A stretch of DNA of 51,923 nt from an uncultured Prevotellaceae bacterium (GTDB lineage: Bacteria > Bacteroidota > Bacteroidia > Bacteroidales > Muribaculaceae). Position numbers and translations under genes: made by a program. A model generated the notes under the pieces. It ran no database searches and was not told where the DNA came from. It worked only from the letters and a program-made list of their open reading frames with translations. The stretch is taken from NCBI GenBank assembly GCA_900317325.1, contig ONGE01000022.1, positions 1 through 51,923 on the forward strand, in the 5' to 3' direction. Below, piece by piece: positions 18,844-28,195 of this stretch (position 1 is the stretch's first letter; each line of letters begins with the position of its first letter).

Positions 18844-19125
18844 TCACAGATTCAGGTAGCTTTTCAGCGCTTCGACATATTCCTCAAAGGCTTTGCGGCC
18901 TTGTTCCGTGACCTGGCAGGCGGTGCGCGTCTTCTTGCCGACAAACCCCTTGGTGACGGTGATGTAGCCGGCCGTGGACAGTTTGTCGAGTTGCACGCTC
19001 AGGTTGCCTGCCGTGGACTCGGTCTTCTCCTTGAGGTAGACAAAGTCGGCCTCGTCCACGTTCATCAGGATGGACATCACTGCCAGCCGCAGCTGGGAGT
19101 GAAGAATGGGATCCAACTCTTTCAT
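18844..19125 (-). CDS. Small winged-helix transcriptional regulator
   Basis: A 93-residue protein that is almost entirely one winged-helix DNA-binding domain of the HTH_34/ArsR-like kind. LRLAVMSILMNVDEADFVYL is the first helical part, NLSVQLDKLSTAGYITVTKG covers the recognition helix and start of the wing, and CQVTEQGRKAFEEYVEAL is the wing and last helix. It lacks an effector domain. Its start overlaps the end of the membrane-protein gene by 4 bases (ATGA), so the two are co-translated. The duplicated operator in their shared promoter suggests autoregulation. Confidence 0.88.
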   Translation of the reverse strand: MKELDPILHSQLRLAVMSILMNVDEADFVYLKEKTESTAGNLSVQLDKLSTAGYITVTKGFVGKKTRTACQVTEQGRKAFEEYVEALKSYLNL

Positions 19126-19748
19126 CGCTGCAGCTTGGCTTTATGGTTAATGATGTGTCCGGGAATGATCATCATGCAGATGAACGCAATGATGAACAGC
19201 GGCAGAATCAGGCTGGCATACAAGGGAACCTCGGCCGCAATGCAGCAGACGATGAAGATGCCGCAGGTCAGACCGATGGCGCCGCCTATCACCAGCGACT
19301 TCTCCTTGATGACAATGCCCTGGGCCATCTCGGCCATCGGCACGATAATGAGCGCGAAGGCAAACATCATCTTCCATGCGTCGTAGCCTTTGAATAGACT
19401 GAATCCCAGGCAGAACAGTGTCGCAACGATGGCCGAGCAACCCACAATGGTCCAAATCTGTGAAGTGAGCTTGTCCGAATAACTCTTCACGCCTGATTTC
19501 ACTCTTTGCTTTTTGTCCATAATCGGGGTAGCGATGCCGCCGATAACACCGATGGCGAACCACAACCAGTTCCATAACGGATTGTGGGTTTTTGCTAACA
19601 AAATCCATACCAGGGCGGCCACTGCGACCGACAGGTAACCCCACATCAGCATGATGTTGCCGTCACCCACATAGCGATCCTTGGTGCGCTGGATCATCGC
19701 GGTAATCAATTCGAGACTTTCTTTCTCGGTCATTTTCTTCTCTTCCAT
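19122..19748 (-). CDS. Integral membrane protein co-transcribed with a regulator
   Basis: A 208-residue protein with a short soluble N-terminus (KESLELITAMIQRTKDRYVG) and about six hydrophobic segments, e.g. LMWGYLSVAVAALVWILL, LWFAIGVIGGIATPIM, WTIVGCSAIVATLFCLGF, MMFAFALIIVPMAEMA, LVIGGAIGLTCGIFIVCC and LILPLFIIAFICMMII. No transport or enzyme motif is visible, and I do not recognise a named family. It is the first gene of a two-gene operon with the winged-helix protein. Bacteroidetes often pair such proteins, perhaps as membrane-stress or efflux control units; that is inference. Confidence 0.82.
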   Translation of the reverse strand: MEEKKMTEKESLELITAMIQRTKDRYVGDGNIMLMWGYLSVAVAALVWILLAKTHNPLWNWLWFAIGVIGGIATPIMDKKQRVKSGVKSYSDKLTSQIWTIVGCSAIVATLFCLGFSLFKGYDAWKMMFAFALIIVPMAEMAQGIVIKEKSLVIGGAIGLTCGIFIVCCIAAEVPLYASLILPLFIIAFICMMIIPGHIINHKAKLQR

Positions 19749-19773
19749 AACTTGAATTCTTTAATTTGGCTAT

Positions 19774-19794
19774 AAAGCGGTTTACAAAATAAAC
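19774..19794 (-). promoter_or_regulatory. Operator copy 1 in the leader
   Basis: GCGGTTTACAAAATAAAC, preceded by AAA, is a close copy of the element at 19857-19877, differing at two positions. It lies between the predicted transcription start and the ATG at 19748. Confidence 0.65.
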
Positions 19795-19849
19795 TTAAAC
19801 TCTCCGAAAAAAGAACAGCACGCGCGATTACCGTTCTTATTTCACGATG

Positions 19850-19881
19850 CAAAGATAAAGCGGTTTATAATATAAACCAAA
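19850..19881 (-). promoter_or_regulatory. Promoter with an operator filling the -33/-7 spacer
   Basis: On the minus strand TTTG (19878-19881) and TATCTTTG (19850-19857) are exactly 20 nt apart. The spacer holds a perfect inverted repeat, GGTTTAT-AAT-ATAAACC (19862-19878). A protein bound there would block RNA polymerase. With the second copy at 19774-19794 (83 bp away), this points to repression by the winged-helix protein of the operon. Confidence 0.7.
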
Positions 19882-19930
19882 TATTTCCCTATTATTTAAC
19901 CTTCTTTAACAAAATTGAATCAACAAGGCG

Positions 19931-20093
19931 AGGCCGTACAAAAACAAGTGGCAGAGCCCCCTCTTTAACCTTTAACCTCTAACCTCTAACCTTCAAGCGG
20001 CCCAAGCCGCTTGAATAAAAAGTAGTGGCCAGAGCACAGTCTCTAACCACTAAACTCTAAACTCTAAACTTCAAGCGGCTCCACGCCGCTTGA
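19931..20093. repeat. Tandem pair of heptamer-plus-hairpin elements before the metG 3' end
   Basis: Two units about 80 bases long, each made of an AGTGGC(C)AGAGC lead, a heptamer tract (TAACCTC type at 19961-19992; TAAACTC type at 20041-20070) and a hairpin with stem TCAAGCGG (19993-20014 and 20071-20093), then AATAAAA. The heptamers have diverged together within each unit while the hairpin stem is kept. The second hairpin lies 7 bases past the metG stop and may terminate it. Confidence 0.75.
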
Positions 20094-20099
20094 ATAAAA

Positions 20100-22166
20100 T
20101 CACCCTACTTGGCAGCCGGGCTTCACGGGGCCGGTCGGGCCGATGACCACGAGGCGGCCGCCGGCATCCTCGGCGCTCAGGATCATACCCTGGCTCTCGA
20201 TGCCCTTGAGTTTGCGCGGCGGGAAGTTGGCGATGAAGCACACCTGCTTGCCAATCAGTTCCTCGGGCTCATACCACTTGGCGATGCCGCTGATGATGGT
20301 GCGCCCTGCCATGCCGTCGTCGATGGTGAACTTAAGCAGTTTGTCGGCCTTCTTCACCTTCTCGCACTCCACGACGGTGCCCACGCGGATGTCCAGCTTG
20401 GCAAAGTCGTCGATGGTGCATGACGTGGTGACGGGCTTGGGTTTGAAGTTGTTGATGATGTTCTCCTGCTTGATGCGCTCCAGGCGATCGATCTGTGCTT
20501 GGATGACAGGATCCTCGATCTTCTCGAACAGCAGCACGGGCTGCTCCAACTGGCGGCCGGCGGGCAGGATGTCGATGTCGCCCAGGCGGCTCCACTCGGC
20601 TCTCTCCATGCCGATCATGCTGCGCAGTTTAGCAGAGCTGAAAGGCAGGAACGGTTCGAAGGCGATCGACAGGTTGGCGGTGATCTGCAGGGCCAGATTC
20701 ATGATGGTCTGCACACGTGCCATATCGGTCTTGGCGAGTTTCCAAGGCTCGGTATCGGCCAGATACTTGTTACCGCAGCGGGCCAGATCCATGGCGTCCT
20801 TCAGCGCTTCGCGGAAGTGGAAGTGCTCGATGTGGTCGCTCAGCACGGCCTTCACGTTCTTGAATTCCTCGATGGCGGCGCGGTCGATGTCGGTGAGCTC
20901 GCCGGCCTCGGGAACGATGCCCTCACAGAACTTGTGGGTCAGCACCAGGGCGCGGTTCACGAAGTTGCCCAGGATGGCCACCAGCTCGTTGTTGTTGCGG
21001 GCCTGGAAGTCCTTCCAGGTGAAGTCGTTGTCCTTGGTCTCGGGAGCGTTGGCGGTGAGCACATAGCGCAGCACGTCCTGTTTGCCGGGGAAGTCGGCGA
21101 GATATTCGTGCAGCCATACGGCCCAGTTGCGGCTCGTCGAAATCTTGTCGCCCTCGAGGTTCAGGAACTCGTTGGCGGGCACATTGTCGGGCATGACATA
21201 GTCGCCGTGGGCCTTCATCATCGTCGGGAAGATGATGCAGTGGAACACGATGTTGTCCTTGCCGATGAAGTGGATCAGGCGCGTGTCTTGCTGCTGCCAC
21301 CACTGCTGCCAGCTGCCCCAGCGCTCGGGTTGGGCGTCGCACAGCTCCTTGGTATTGCTGATGTAGCCGATGGGAGCGTCAAACCACACGTACAGCACCT
21401 TGCCGTCAGCTCCCTCGACGGGAACGGGGATACCCCAATCCAGGTCGCGTGTCATTGCGCGGGGCTGCAGCCCGTTGTCGAGCCACGACTTGCACTGGCC
21501 ATACACGTTGCTGCGCCATTCCTGATGGCCCTCGAGGATCCACTCCTTCAGCCAGCCCTCATACTCGTTCAGGGGCAGGAACCAGTTGGTGGTGTCCTTC
21601 AGGATAAGCGGATGGTCGCTGTCCTTGGCGTGCGGGTTGATCAGTTCGGTCGGGTCCAGGTCACGGCCGCAGCCGTCCTCACACTGGTTGCCCTTGGCTG
21701 CCGGATGGTGACAGTAGGGGCACTCGCCCTCGACGTCGCGGTCGGTAAGGAACTTGCCGTCCTGCTCGTCATAGAACTGCTTGGTCACCTTCTCGATGAG
21801 CTTGCCGTCGTCATACAGTTTGCGGAAAAATTCGGCGGCAAACTGGTGATGAATCTTGCTGGTCGTGCGGCTGTAGATGTCGTAGGAGATGCCGAACTCG
21901 TCGAATGAATCCCTGATCAGGGTGTGATAACGGTCCACGACCTGCTGAGGGGTGATACCCTCCTTGCGGGCGCGCTGAGTCACGGGCACACCGTGTTCAT
22001 CGCTGCCGCCCACGAACAGCACGTTCTCGCCCTGCAACCGCAGGTAGCGCACATAGATGTCGGCGGGCACATATACGCCAGCCAGGTGGCCGATGTGTAC
22101 AGGTCCGTTAGCGTAGGGCAGCGCCGTCGTCACCAGCGTGCGAGCAAATTTCTTCTCTTTCTCCAT
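20100..22166 (-). CDS. metG: Methionine--tRNA ligase
   Basis: Charges tRNA-Met. The 688 residues contain the class I HIGH motif in [13 protein letters not shown], zinc-binding cysteines in CPYCHHP and NQCEDGCG, the KMSKS-like loop as KISTS, an anticodon-binding helical domain, and a C-terminal tRNA-binding OB domain (about 585-688, with [13 protein letters not shown]) like Trbp111. The length is that of the long MetG1 type with the C-terminal appendix. A -7 box TACCTTTG lies at 22209-22216 on the minus strand. Confidence 0.98.
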   Translation of the reverse strand: MEKEKKFARTLVTTALPYANGPVHIGHLAGVYVPADIYVRYLRLQGENVLFVGGSDEHGVPVTQRARKEGITPQQVVDRYHTLIRDSFDEFGISYDIYSRTTSKIHHQFAAEFFRKLYDDGKLIEKVTKQFYDEQDGKFLTDRDVEGECPYCHHPAAKGNQCEDGCGRDLDPTELINPHAKDSDHPLILKDTTNWFLPLNEYEGWLKEWILEGHQEWRSNVYGQCKSWLDNGLQPRAMTRDLDWGIPVPVEGADGKVLYVWFDAPIGYISNTKELCDAQPERWGSWQQWWQQQDTRLIHFIGKDNIVFHCIIFPTMMKAHGDYVMPDNVPANEFLNLEGDKISTSRNWAVWLHEYLADFPGKQDVLRYVLTANAPETKDNDFTWKDFQARNNNELVAILGNFVNRALVLTHKFCEGIVPEAGELTDIDRAAIEEFKNVKAVLSDHIEHFHFREALKDAMDLARCGNKYLADTEPWKLAKTDMARVQTIMNLALQITANLSIAFEPFLPFSSAKLRSMIGMERAEWSRLGDIDILPAGRQLEQPVLLFEKIEDPVIQAQIDRLERIKQENIINNFKPKPVTTSCTIDDFAKLDIRVGTVVECEKVKKADKLLKFTIDDGMAGRTIISGIAKWYEPEELIGKQVCFIANFPPRKLKGIESQGMILSAEDAGGRLVVIGPTGPVKPGCQVG

Positions 22167-22208
22167 TGTATCTTGTCGTTTAATTGATTGTTATCCTATT
22201 TGAGGGTG

Positions 22209-22260
22209 CAAAGGTAGTAAAAAAGTTTCTAGTTTCTAGTCCCAAGTCCTTAGTTTCTGA
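22209..22260 (-). promoter_or_regulatory. metG -7 box next to a heptamer tract
   Basis: TACCTTTG (minus strand, 22209-22216) gives a leader of about 40 nt. From 22225 to 22260 runs a tract of TTTCTAG/TTTCTGA units with period 7, so any -33 element would lie within the repeat; no clear TTTG is visible. Confidence 0.5.
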
Positions 22261-22384
22261 TTCTGCGACTGTTCAGTGACCATGAATAGCCCTTCATGTG
22301 ACTCAATCACAATAATTATAAGATTTCTATAAAAAATCTCGCTTGACGTGGTAATGAGGTGGGGCACAGTGGATTATATAAACA

Positions 22385-22413
22385 GAGCCGCGACCTCACA
22401 CAGGTCGCGGCTC
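22385..22413 (-). terminator. Terminator of the beta-helix gene
   Basis: GAGCCGCGACCT (22385-22396) pairs perfectly with 22402-22413 around CACAC. It lies 31 bases past the stop of the minus-strand gene at 22445. Confidence 0.85.
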
Positions 22414-22444
22414 CGAATGAATGACGTGAAAAAACTTTGAAGAT

Positions 22445-24223
22445 TTACTTCATCACCTTAACGGCCTTGGTGGTACCGTCGGTGTAGGTGGTAACGACGA
22501 TGGTCATGCCGTCAGCCTCCTGTATCTCCTGACCCATGATATTGAAGTAGCGCACGCCGGCTATGTTCTTGCCGTCCATGAGTTCATCGAGTCCGAAAGT
22601 ACCGCGCGCGATCACCATGAACATTTCACCGGTCTCAGGATCGGTGAGAACACCGATTACATAATTGCGGCCAACAGGCACGTTCCAGAAATTCTCGTTC
22701 TCGATCAGCGGGTTCTCGTAAGGATCGCCGTAAACAGGGATCATGTCAGCTTCCTCAGCACCGTAGCGAACACCGTCTACTACGAAGTAGAAGGGAACGT
22801 TGGGACGCTCGTCATCGCTCATGTTGGGGTTGCCACCGAAGATCGAGTAACGCAGAGCAACGTTCGTCTGATAAAAACTGATGGGATCTTCAGGATTGAC
22901 TTTCACCAGCTGTTCCCATACCTCGTTGCCGTCCTTGTCGAGCAGTACCAACCAGTAACCTACACTGTGTTGATCTTCCTGGTGGGGAGGCATGAAGATG
23001 ACCAGACCCTTGCTGGGATCGTCCACCTGGTGGTAGATGACCTCCTCGATAGCCTCCTCGGTCTGCTCAGCTACGTTCCAGGTGTTGCCCTGGGCCCATA
23101 CGGTGCCAGTGCCGTTGTTGAAGAGGTCATAGAGGGCGCCGTCAAATCCGTTGTTCACGAAGGTGTTGTTGCCGGGGTTGTAGTCCTCAGCCTCGGGATC
23201 ATCGATTTTACCCAGGTTGACGTTGGGTTCGCCGGTCACGATGGTGATGCCCCAGAAACCGCCTTCCATCCAGTTGCCCTCGATGTAGATGTTGCTGCTA
23301 CTGCTGCTGTCATAGATGCTGATGCAGCTACCGCCGTTGTTGGGATTGGTCTCGTAGTGGTTATCGATCATCGTGTTGTTGCGGATGATGGCATCCACGC
23401 CACCGATGGTGGTGATACCATAGCGGTTGTCGGCAATGTAGTTGTACTCGATGACGTTGATGCCAGTGTGGCCCAGACCCATCATGTTGCTCAAGCCGAT
23501 GCCGCCCGACATGGTGAACTGGCCGCCAATCACCTGGTTGTCGGCGATGAGGACGTCATAGGGACCGCCAACGGTCAGGTTGATCTGAGGCTTGTTGCGG
23601 TTGCTGGTGGTGTTGTGCCAGAAGAGGCAGTTGCGGATGATGATGCCCACGGGATTGGTGGCACCGTTGCCGATGGCGTTGACGGTGTTCTCGATGAAAT
23701 AGCAGTTCTCTACAACGTTGTTGTCGCACGAGGCATTGAACGACAGGGCACCCGAGCTGGAGCTCTTGCCGTTGTGCAGCGTGAAGGTGCAGTTGTGGGC
23801 ATGCAGGCTGGAATTGATGCCACCAAACACTACGCCCACATACTCAAAGGTGACGTTCTTCAGTTCGGCGTTGCCGTTCTCGCCCAGCATCCAGAAACCC
23901 TTGGGGTTGCTGCCCTCGGCGTCGCGGGTAACGACTGCGGTGTCGGCGGGAGCGAAGTCGGCGTTGCCGTCAACGGTAATCTGCACGCCGTTGGCCATCT
24001 TGATGACGGCGTTGTTCTCCAGTTGCAGCACGTCGCCCTCGCTGATGGTGAAATTGGCGCTCACCAGGTAGGAGCCGTCGTCCTGAAGGGTCACGCCGGT
24101 GCCCTCGATCTGGCTCAGGGCATTGAAAGTGTAAACGGTGCCGTTACCTTCACTGACAAAGGATTGGGCCATTGCTCCGGCTGCCATAGCTGCCAGAACC
24201 AAGAATGCGTAGATTTTCTTCAT
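22445..24223 (-). CDS. Secreted right-handed beta-helix protein
   Basis: A 592-residue exported protein. The signal peptide MKKIYAFLVLAAMAAGAMAQ is followed by strands typical of parallel beta-helix proteins: NNAVIKMANGVQITVDGNA, NNVVENCYFIENTVNAIGNG, GIIIRNCLFWHNTTSN, NVIEYNYIADNRYGI, AIIRNNTMIDNHYE and IYIEGNWMEGGF. Such folds often bind or cut polysaccharide, but I see no catalytic signature. The last 45 or so residues (IAGVRYFNIMGQEIQEADG and after) resemble a T9SS sorting domain. It has a -7 box (TACCTTTG, minus strand, 24266-24273) and its own terminator, so it is probably transcribed alone. Confidence 0.82.
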   Translation of the reverse strand: MKKIYAFLVLAAMAAGAMAQSFVSEGNGTVYTFNALSQIEGTGVTLQDDGSYLVSANFTISEGDVLQLENNAVIKMANGVQITVDGNADFAPADTAVVTRDAEGSNPKGFWMLGENGNAELKNVTFEYVGVVFGGINSSLHAHNCTFTLHNGKSSSSGALSFNASCDNNVVENCYFIENTVNAIGNGATNPVGIIIRNCLFWHNTTSNRNKPQINLTVGGPYDVLIADNQVIGGQFTMSGGIGLSNMMGLGHTGINVIEYNYIADNRYGITTIGGVDAIIRNNTMIDNHYETNPNNGGSCISIYDSSSSSNIYIEGNWMEGGFWGITIVTGEPNVNLGKIDDPEAEDYNPGNNTFVNNGFDGALYDLFNNGTGTVWAQGNTWNVAEQTEEAIEEVIYHQVDDPSKGLVIFMPPHQEDQHSVGYWLVLLDKDGNEVWEQLVKVNPEDPISFYQTNVALRYSIFGGNPNMSDDERPNVPFYFVVDGVRYGAEEADMIPVYGDPYENPLIENENFWNVPVGRNYVIGVLTDPETGEMFMVIARGTFGLDELMDGKNIAGVRYFNIMGQEIQEADGMTIVVTTYTDGTTKAVKVMK

Positions 24224-24387
24224 GTTGTGTTGATAATTAATAGGTTAATAGAATGAATTGATGTGCAAAGGTACTAAAATCAATCGGAATATTTATTTGT
24301 ATTACCCTCATTTTGCATTCAATGATGTGGTTTTTGACCGATCTCGGGCTAAAACTTGCTGATACAGATAGAAAAACTGCCTTTGCT

Positions 24388-24420
24388 TTTGTGATATGTG
24401 AAAAATTTGTTATAATTTTG
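24388..24420 (+). promoter_or_regulatory. Promoter of the Na/Pi cotransporter gene
   Basis: TTTG (24388-24391), a 21-nt spacer and TAATTTTG (24413-24420) fit the consensus. The leader is about 38 nt. Confidence 0.75.
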
Positions 24421-24461
24421 TAACCGAAAACAATAGCAATAATTCAAACACTTGTTGTTCA

Positions 24462-26291
24462 ATGGATTACTCCTTAGTTGACTTTCTTGCACTGATTGGT
24501 GCGGTGTGCCTCTTCCTCTATGGTATGAAAATCATGAGTGAAGGTTTGCAGAAAGCCGCCGGCAGTCGTTTGCGTTCTATCCTGGCCTGGATGACCAAGA
24601 ATCGTTTCCTTGCTGTTATCACTGGCGTTGTCATTACTGCCTTGATTCAGAGTTCATCGGCATCGGTATCGATGGTGGTGAGCTTCGTGAATGCGGGTCT
24701 GATGCCGCTGGAGCAGTCGCTCGCAGTGAGCTTTGGTGCTGCACTGGGTACCACGTTCACCGAGTGGATCATCGCCATCTTCGGCTTCAAGGTCAAGATG
24801 TCGGCCTTCCTGCTCCCCTTGTTGGCGTTTGCTGTGCCCATGCTCTTCATCAAGCGTAACAACTATAAGAATATCGGTGAGTTGCTCATCGGTTTCGCCT
24901 TCCTGTTCATGGGTCTGGACGCCATCAGCGCCAATGTGCCTGACCTGTCCAAGTCGCCCGAGGTATTCGGTTGGTTGCAGCAATACACGTCGATGGGCTT
25001 CTGGTCCATCCTGATCTTCACCCTCGTCAGCTGGGTCATCACGATGATGATTCAGTCGAGTGCCGCAACTTTCGCCATCGTGCTGATCATGGCGGCCAAG
25101 GGATGGATTTCGTTTGACATCGGTTGTGCCATGGTGCTGGGTGCCAGCATCGGTACCAGCATCACGCCCCTGCTGGCTTCGCTGGGTGGTAATGCCGAGG
25201 CCAAGAAGGCAGCACTGGGCCATGCGTTGTTCAACCTGTTCGGTGCCGTCTGGGTGTTGATCATCTTCCAGCCCTTCGTGCAGCTGGTGACTTGGGTGGT
25301 CAAGGATCTCTTCAGCCTGGGCGACCCGTGGGCGTTATACAACAGCGTAAAGGCGGGTGGCGGTGCCGAGGGCAACGCCCTGGTGCAGGAACAGGTGGCG
25401 ATGTCCATCGGCATGACGATGTTCCACACCATCTTCAAGATATGCAACCTGTTGATCATGATTTGGTTCACCAAGTTGTATGTGAAGCTCCTCAATGCTA
25501 TCGTCAAGAGCAAGAAGAAGGAGGACGAGGAATTCCAGCTCAAGTATATCCAGGGCGGTCTCATGAGCGCCAGCGAGTTGAACATCGCTCAGGCTCAACG
25601 CGAGATTGTCGTGTTTGCAGGGCGTGTTGAGCGCATGCTGGGAATGGTCAAGGAGCTTGTCCACACCAAGACCGGTACCCCCGAGTTCAACAAGATTCTG
25701 TCACGAATCCAGAAATATGAGGACATCACCGACCGCATGGAGTTTGAAATCGGCAGCTATCTGAACAAGGTGCTTGACGGACGCTTGAGCAGCCAGGCCA
25801 AGGCGCGTGTAGCCAGCCTGCTGAGCATCATCAGCGAGCTCGAGAGCATCGGCGACAGTTGCAATAACATCGCCAAGGCGCTCGTGCGCAAGGAGGAAGC
25901 CGATGCCCACTTCAACGAGTACAACTATGCCAACATCGACACGATGCTCACGCTCGTGAGCGAGGCCATGACCAATATGCTGGCCGTGCTCAGCGACATC
26001 GACAACGTCACTGCCGAGGACCTCATGCGCAACTACAACAAGGAGCGCGAGATCAACAACTTCCGCAATGCATGCCGCACCGAGAATATCGAGAACGTCA
26101 ACCAGAAGAAGTACCCCTACAAGGCCGGTATCTTCTATATGGACATCGTTTGCGAGGCCGAGAAGTTGGGCGACTTCATCGTCAACGTCATCGACAGCAT
26201 GGAGGACATCATGCGCCGCAGCTCTTCGGTCACCAGCGGCCTGCCCATCGGCGAACTTAACCCCGAGAAGACTGCCATGGGTAGTAAATGA
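24462..26291 (+). CDS. Na/Pi cotransporter family protein with PhoU-like domain
   Basis: A 609-residue inner-membrane protein of the NptA/YjbB group that couples sodium to phosphate movement. The transmembrane part (about 1-345) carries the two inverted QSS repeats of the family: ALIQSSSASVSMVVSFVNAG near residue 61 and MIQSSAATFAIVLIMAAKG near 196. The C-terminal half (about 365-590) is hydrophilic and helical, with two PhoU-like bundles (e.g. EITDRMEFEIGSYL-like and SELESIGDSCNNIAKAL). Such fusions act in phosphate import or export; the direction cannot be told. It stands alone between its promoter and a strong terminator. Confidence 0.92.
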   Translation: MDYSLVDFLALIGAVCLFLYGMKIMSEGLQKAAGSRLRSILAWMTKNRFLAVITGVVITALIQSSSASVSMVVSFVNAGLMPLEQSLAVSFGAALGTTFTEWIIAIFGFKVKMSAFLLPLLAFAVPMLFIKRNNYKNIGELLIGFAFLFMGLDAISANVPDLSKSPEVFGWLQQYTSMGFWSILIFTLVSWVITMMIQSSAATFAIVLIMAAKGWISFDIGCAMVLGASIGTSITPLLASLGGNAEAKKAALGHALFNLFGAVWVLIIFQPFVQLVTWVVKDLFSLGDPWALYNSVKAGGGAEGNALVQEQVAMSIGMTMFHTIFKICNLLIMIWFTKLYVKLLNAIVKSKKKEDEEFQLKYIQGGLMSASELNIAQAQREIVVFAGRVERMLGMVKELVHTKTGTPEFNKILSRIQKYEDITDRMEFEIGSYLNKVLDGRLSSQAKARVASLLSIISELESIGDSCNNIAKALVRKEEADAHFNEYNYANIDTMLTLVSEAMTNMLAVLSDIDNVTAEDLMRNYNKEREINNFRNACRTENIENVNQKKYPYKAGIFYMDIVCEAEKLGDFIVNVIDSMEDIMRRSSSVTSGLPIGELNPEKTAMGSK

Positions 26292-26375
26292 TAATGTACC
26301 GGAAGGATGGTTTCTTCAGGTACGTCTCGCACATCATGTGCATAGAATAACCGAAGGGCACCGTTAAAACAAATA

Positions 26376-26412
26376 TTTGCGGCCAGATGTCATTCCGACA
26401 TCTGGCCGCAAA
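26376..26412 (+). terminator. Terminator of the Na/Pi gene, 16-bp perfect stem
   Basis: TTTGCGGCCAGATGTC (26376-26391) pairs perfectly with 26397-26412 around ATTCC. It is flanked by A- and T-rich DNA and lies between convergent genes. Confidence 0.88.
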
Positions 26413-26543
26413 CTGTTACAATCAATTATGAACAATATAGAAGCTAACGCTGATGGTTTTTCAATGCCAGCAGCTAAATCATTGCGGCATAGTTTACTTG
26501 ACTGTTACTATGCTGGCTCTGCTGATTGGCACAGCCTCCAGTG

Positions 26544-27881
26544 TCACAGGTGGAGCAACTTGTCGATGAGCATCACCGCGTCGGTGATGTTGATGTTGCC
26601 GTCACCGTTCACATCAGCCTTGCCGAGATTAAGCTGTGACGCATCGTTGTTCAACAGGTAATTGATGACGAGGGTGGCGTCGATGATGTTGATGACGTTG
26701 TCGTCGTTGACATCGCCTGTGAGCCCCTCGAGACTGGGGTCAGGCTCAAAATTGATGACCATGTCTTGATAGCTATTGAATTGCAGACCTCGCACGTCCA
26801 GCAAGGCGATGTCAAAGTAGCCATCGTAGATGCCGTACCATCCCCAATTGACGTGAACCAGGCCCTCCTCGTTATAGCCGTCGATAATGAACGAGTGACC
26901 GGCGGCCATCAGGCCCACCGACGGATCGAATTTCAAATAGACGCCCTGATAATACAAGGGGCGTCGATGGCTCAACTCGTTATAGACCATATCCATCCAT
27001 TCGGGCTCGCTGTAGTCGCTGCGCACGACTATGGCGGCATCTTTGCTGTAGCCGAAGTAGTTTTGGGCACCCGCCAGGCCGGAATGGTTGCTTGACCCCG
27101 ACTCGTTGGTGGCATAGGTCATCCCGCTGATCAGTCCGCAGACGTAGGACAACAACGCAACGGCACGCCCTTGAGCCTCGGTGTATTGGCCCTCGGGGTA
27201 GCTGTCCAGCATATTGTCCCAGTCAAAGGTCGCATCAAAGCTGGTGCTGGCATTCTTGTCGCCGATCATGAAATTGGCCGTACCGGCGGCATGGTCGGGA
27301 AAGCGGTGATAGCGTACGATCTGAGCCAAGGCAGTGGCAACGCAGCCCACACAGCAATGCACCACATCGGGCGTGTAGTCATCACAGATCTCGCCATAGC
27401 CGGTCGGGCACCAGTAACTGTAGGGTGCGTCTTGACCCCATTGCGATGTGATCAGGGCATCAACTTTTGCGGGATACTTGGCGGGGTCGGGTGGGGTGGT
27501 CGTGAAGCCGATGTCTCGGCCGGTGACGATGCGTGACACTTCCTCGATGCTCTGGCAGTACCACTCAAAACCTGGATTGGCCTGTGCGACACCCGATGCG
27601 CTACCATTGCCCACAGCCAAGACGGCCGGCATGCGGTCGTCGGCCGATATTATGGCAAATTCACCTTGACGGGTTTGATAGAGAGTGTAGGCACTGGTTA
27701 CCCGGGCCTCGGTCAGGGGCGAGGAGGCATTGAAGCGATGGCCGCCTGCGGTCATTGTCATCAAGGCTTGTCGGGCCGTTTGCAACATGGCATGCTTATC
27801 ACGCGGTGCGCTCCATGCTGGTGCGTTCAACAAGAACATGGCCATCAGGAACGTGATGGGTTGTGTAATTTTTTTTAACAT
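26544..27881 (-). CDS. C10 (streptopain-like) cysteine peptidase with dockerin-like tail
   Basis: A 445-residue exported protease. After the signal peptide (cleavage near SA, residues 24-25) comes a Spi-type inhibitory propeptide (about 27-120), then the C10 fold: Cys180 in VGCVATALAQIVRYH, His329 in AAGHSFIIDGY and Trp346 in VNWGWYG. All three are key residues of the streptopain/interpain family. Residues 388-445 form a complete two-repeat dockerin-like domain (GDVNDDNVINIIDATLVI and ADVNGDGNINITDAVMLI). The frame is open for 30 more codons upstream, but the promoter at 27926-27958 lies between, so the start is ATG 27881. The target is probably host or dietary protein (inference). Confidence 0.93.
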   Translation of the reverse strand: MLKKITQPITFLMAMFLLNAPAWSAPRDKHAMLQTARQALMTMTAGGHRFNASSPLTEARVTSAYTLYQTRQGEFAIISADDRMPAVLAVGNGSASGVAQANPGFEWYCQSIEEVSRIVTGRDIGFTTTPPDPAKYPAKVDALITSQWGQDAPYSYWCPTGYGEICDDYTPDVVHCCVGCVATALAQIVRYHRFPDHAAGTANFMIGDKNASTSFDATFDWDNMLDSYPEGQYTEAQGRAVALLSYVCGLISGMTYATNESGSSNHSGLAGAQNYFGYSKDAAIVVRSDYSEPEWMDMVYNELSHRRPLYYQGVYLKFDPSVGLMAAGHSFIIDGYNEEGLVHVNWGWYGIYDGYFDIALLDVRGLQFNSYQDMVINFEPDPSLEGLTGDVNDDNVINIIDATLVINYLLNNDASQLNLGKADVNGDGNINITDAVMLIDKLLHL

Positions 27882-27925
27882 ACTTGGAATTTGGATGGTG
27901 TTAATATTGAATAAGTTAGCATTGG

Positions 27926-27958
27926 CAAAGTTAATGTTTTCAATAGTGGATTTCCAAA
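27926..27958 (-). promoter_or_regulatory. Promoter of the C10 peptidase gene
   Basis: On the minus strand TTTG (27955-27958), 21 nt and TAACTTTG (27926-27933) fit the consensus. It fixes the start codon at 27881 with a leader of about 40 nt. Confidence 0.72.
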
Positions 27959-28122
27959 TAAAAACTGTCAATTTCTGTGAAAAAACATAGTATCAAGACT
28001 AAACCCTGTAAAATACACACACTAACCAAAATCAATAAACCCGATTTGACCTTTTTTCGCTTGCATTTAATTTAACGATAGTCCGCCAAGGATAAAACAT
28101 TGCCGCTCAATCTGTTGTCTAT

Positions 28123-28180
28123 GTAGAGACGCGAAATTTTGCGTCTCTGGGTCCACATTTGGTAATGTTTATCGACTGGC
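28123..28180. repeat. GTAGAGACGC repeat, copy with one palindrome
   Basis: GTAGAGACGCGAAA plus its inverted half, then GGTCCACATTTGGTAATG and TTTATCGACTGGCGG. The right part matches the copies at 30702 and 31739, but the second palindrome is missing. The preceding GTTGTCTAT is shared with the 31739 copy. It lies in the 411-base gap 27882-28292, which otherwise holds a promoter and a terminator. Confidence 0.75.
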
Positions 28181-28195
28181 GGCCTGTTGTTAATC

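Noticed and set aside
27882-27971. Upstream start for the C10 peptidase
   Set aside because: A good promoter lies between it and the signal-peptide start at 27881.
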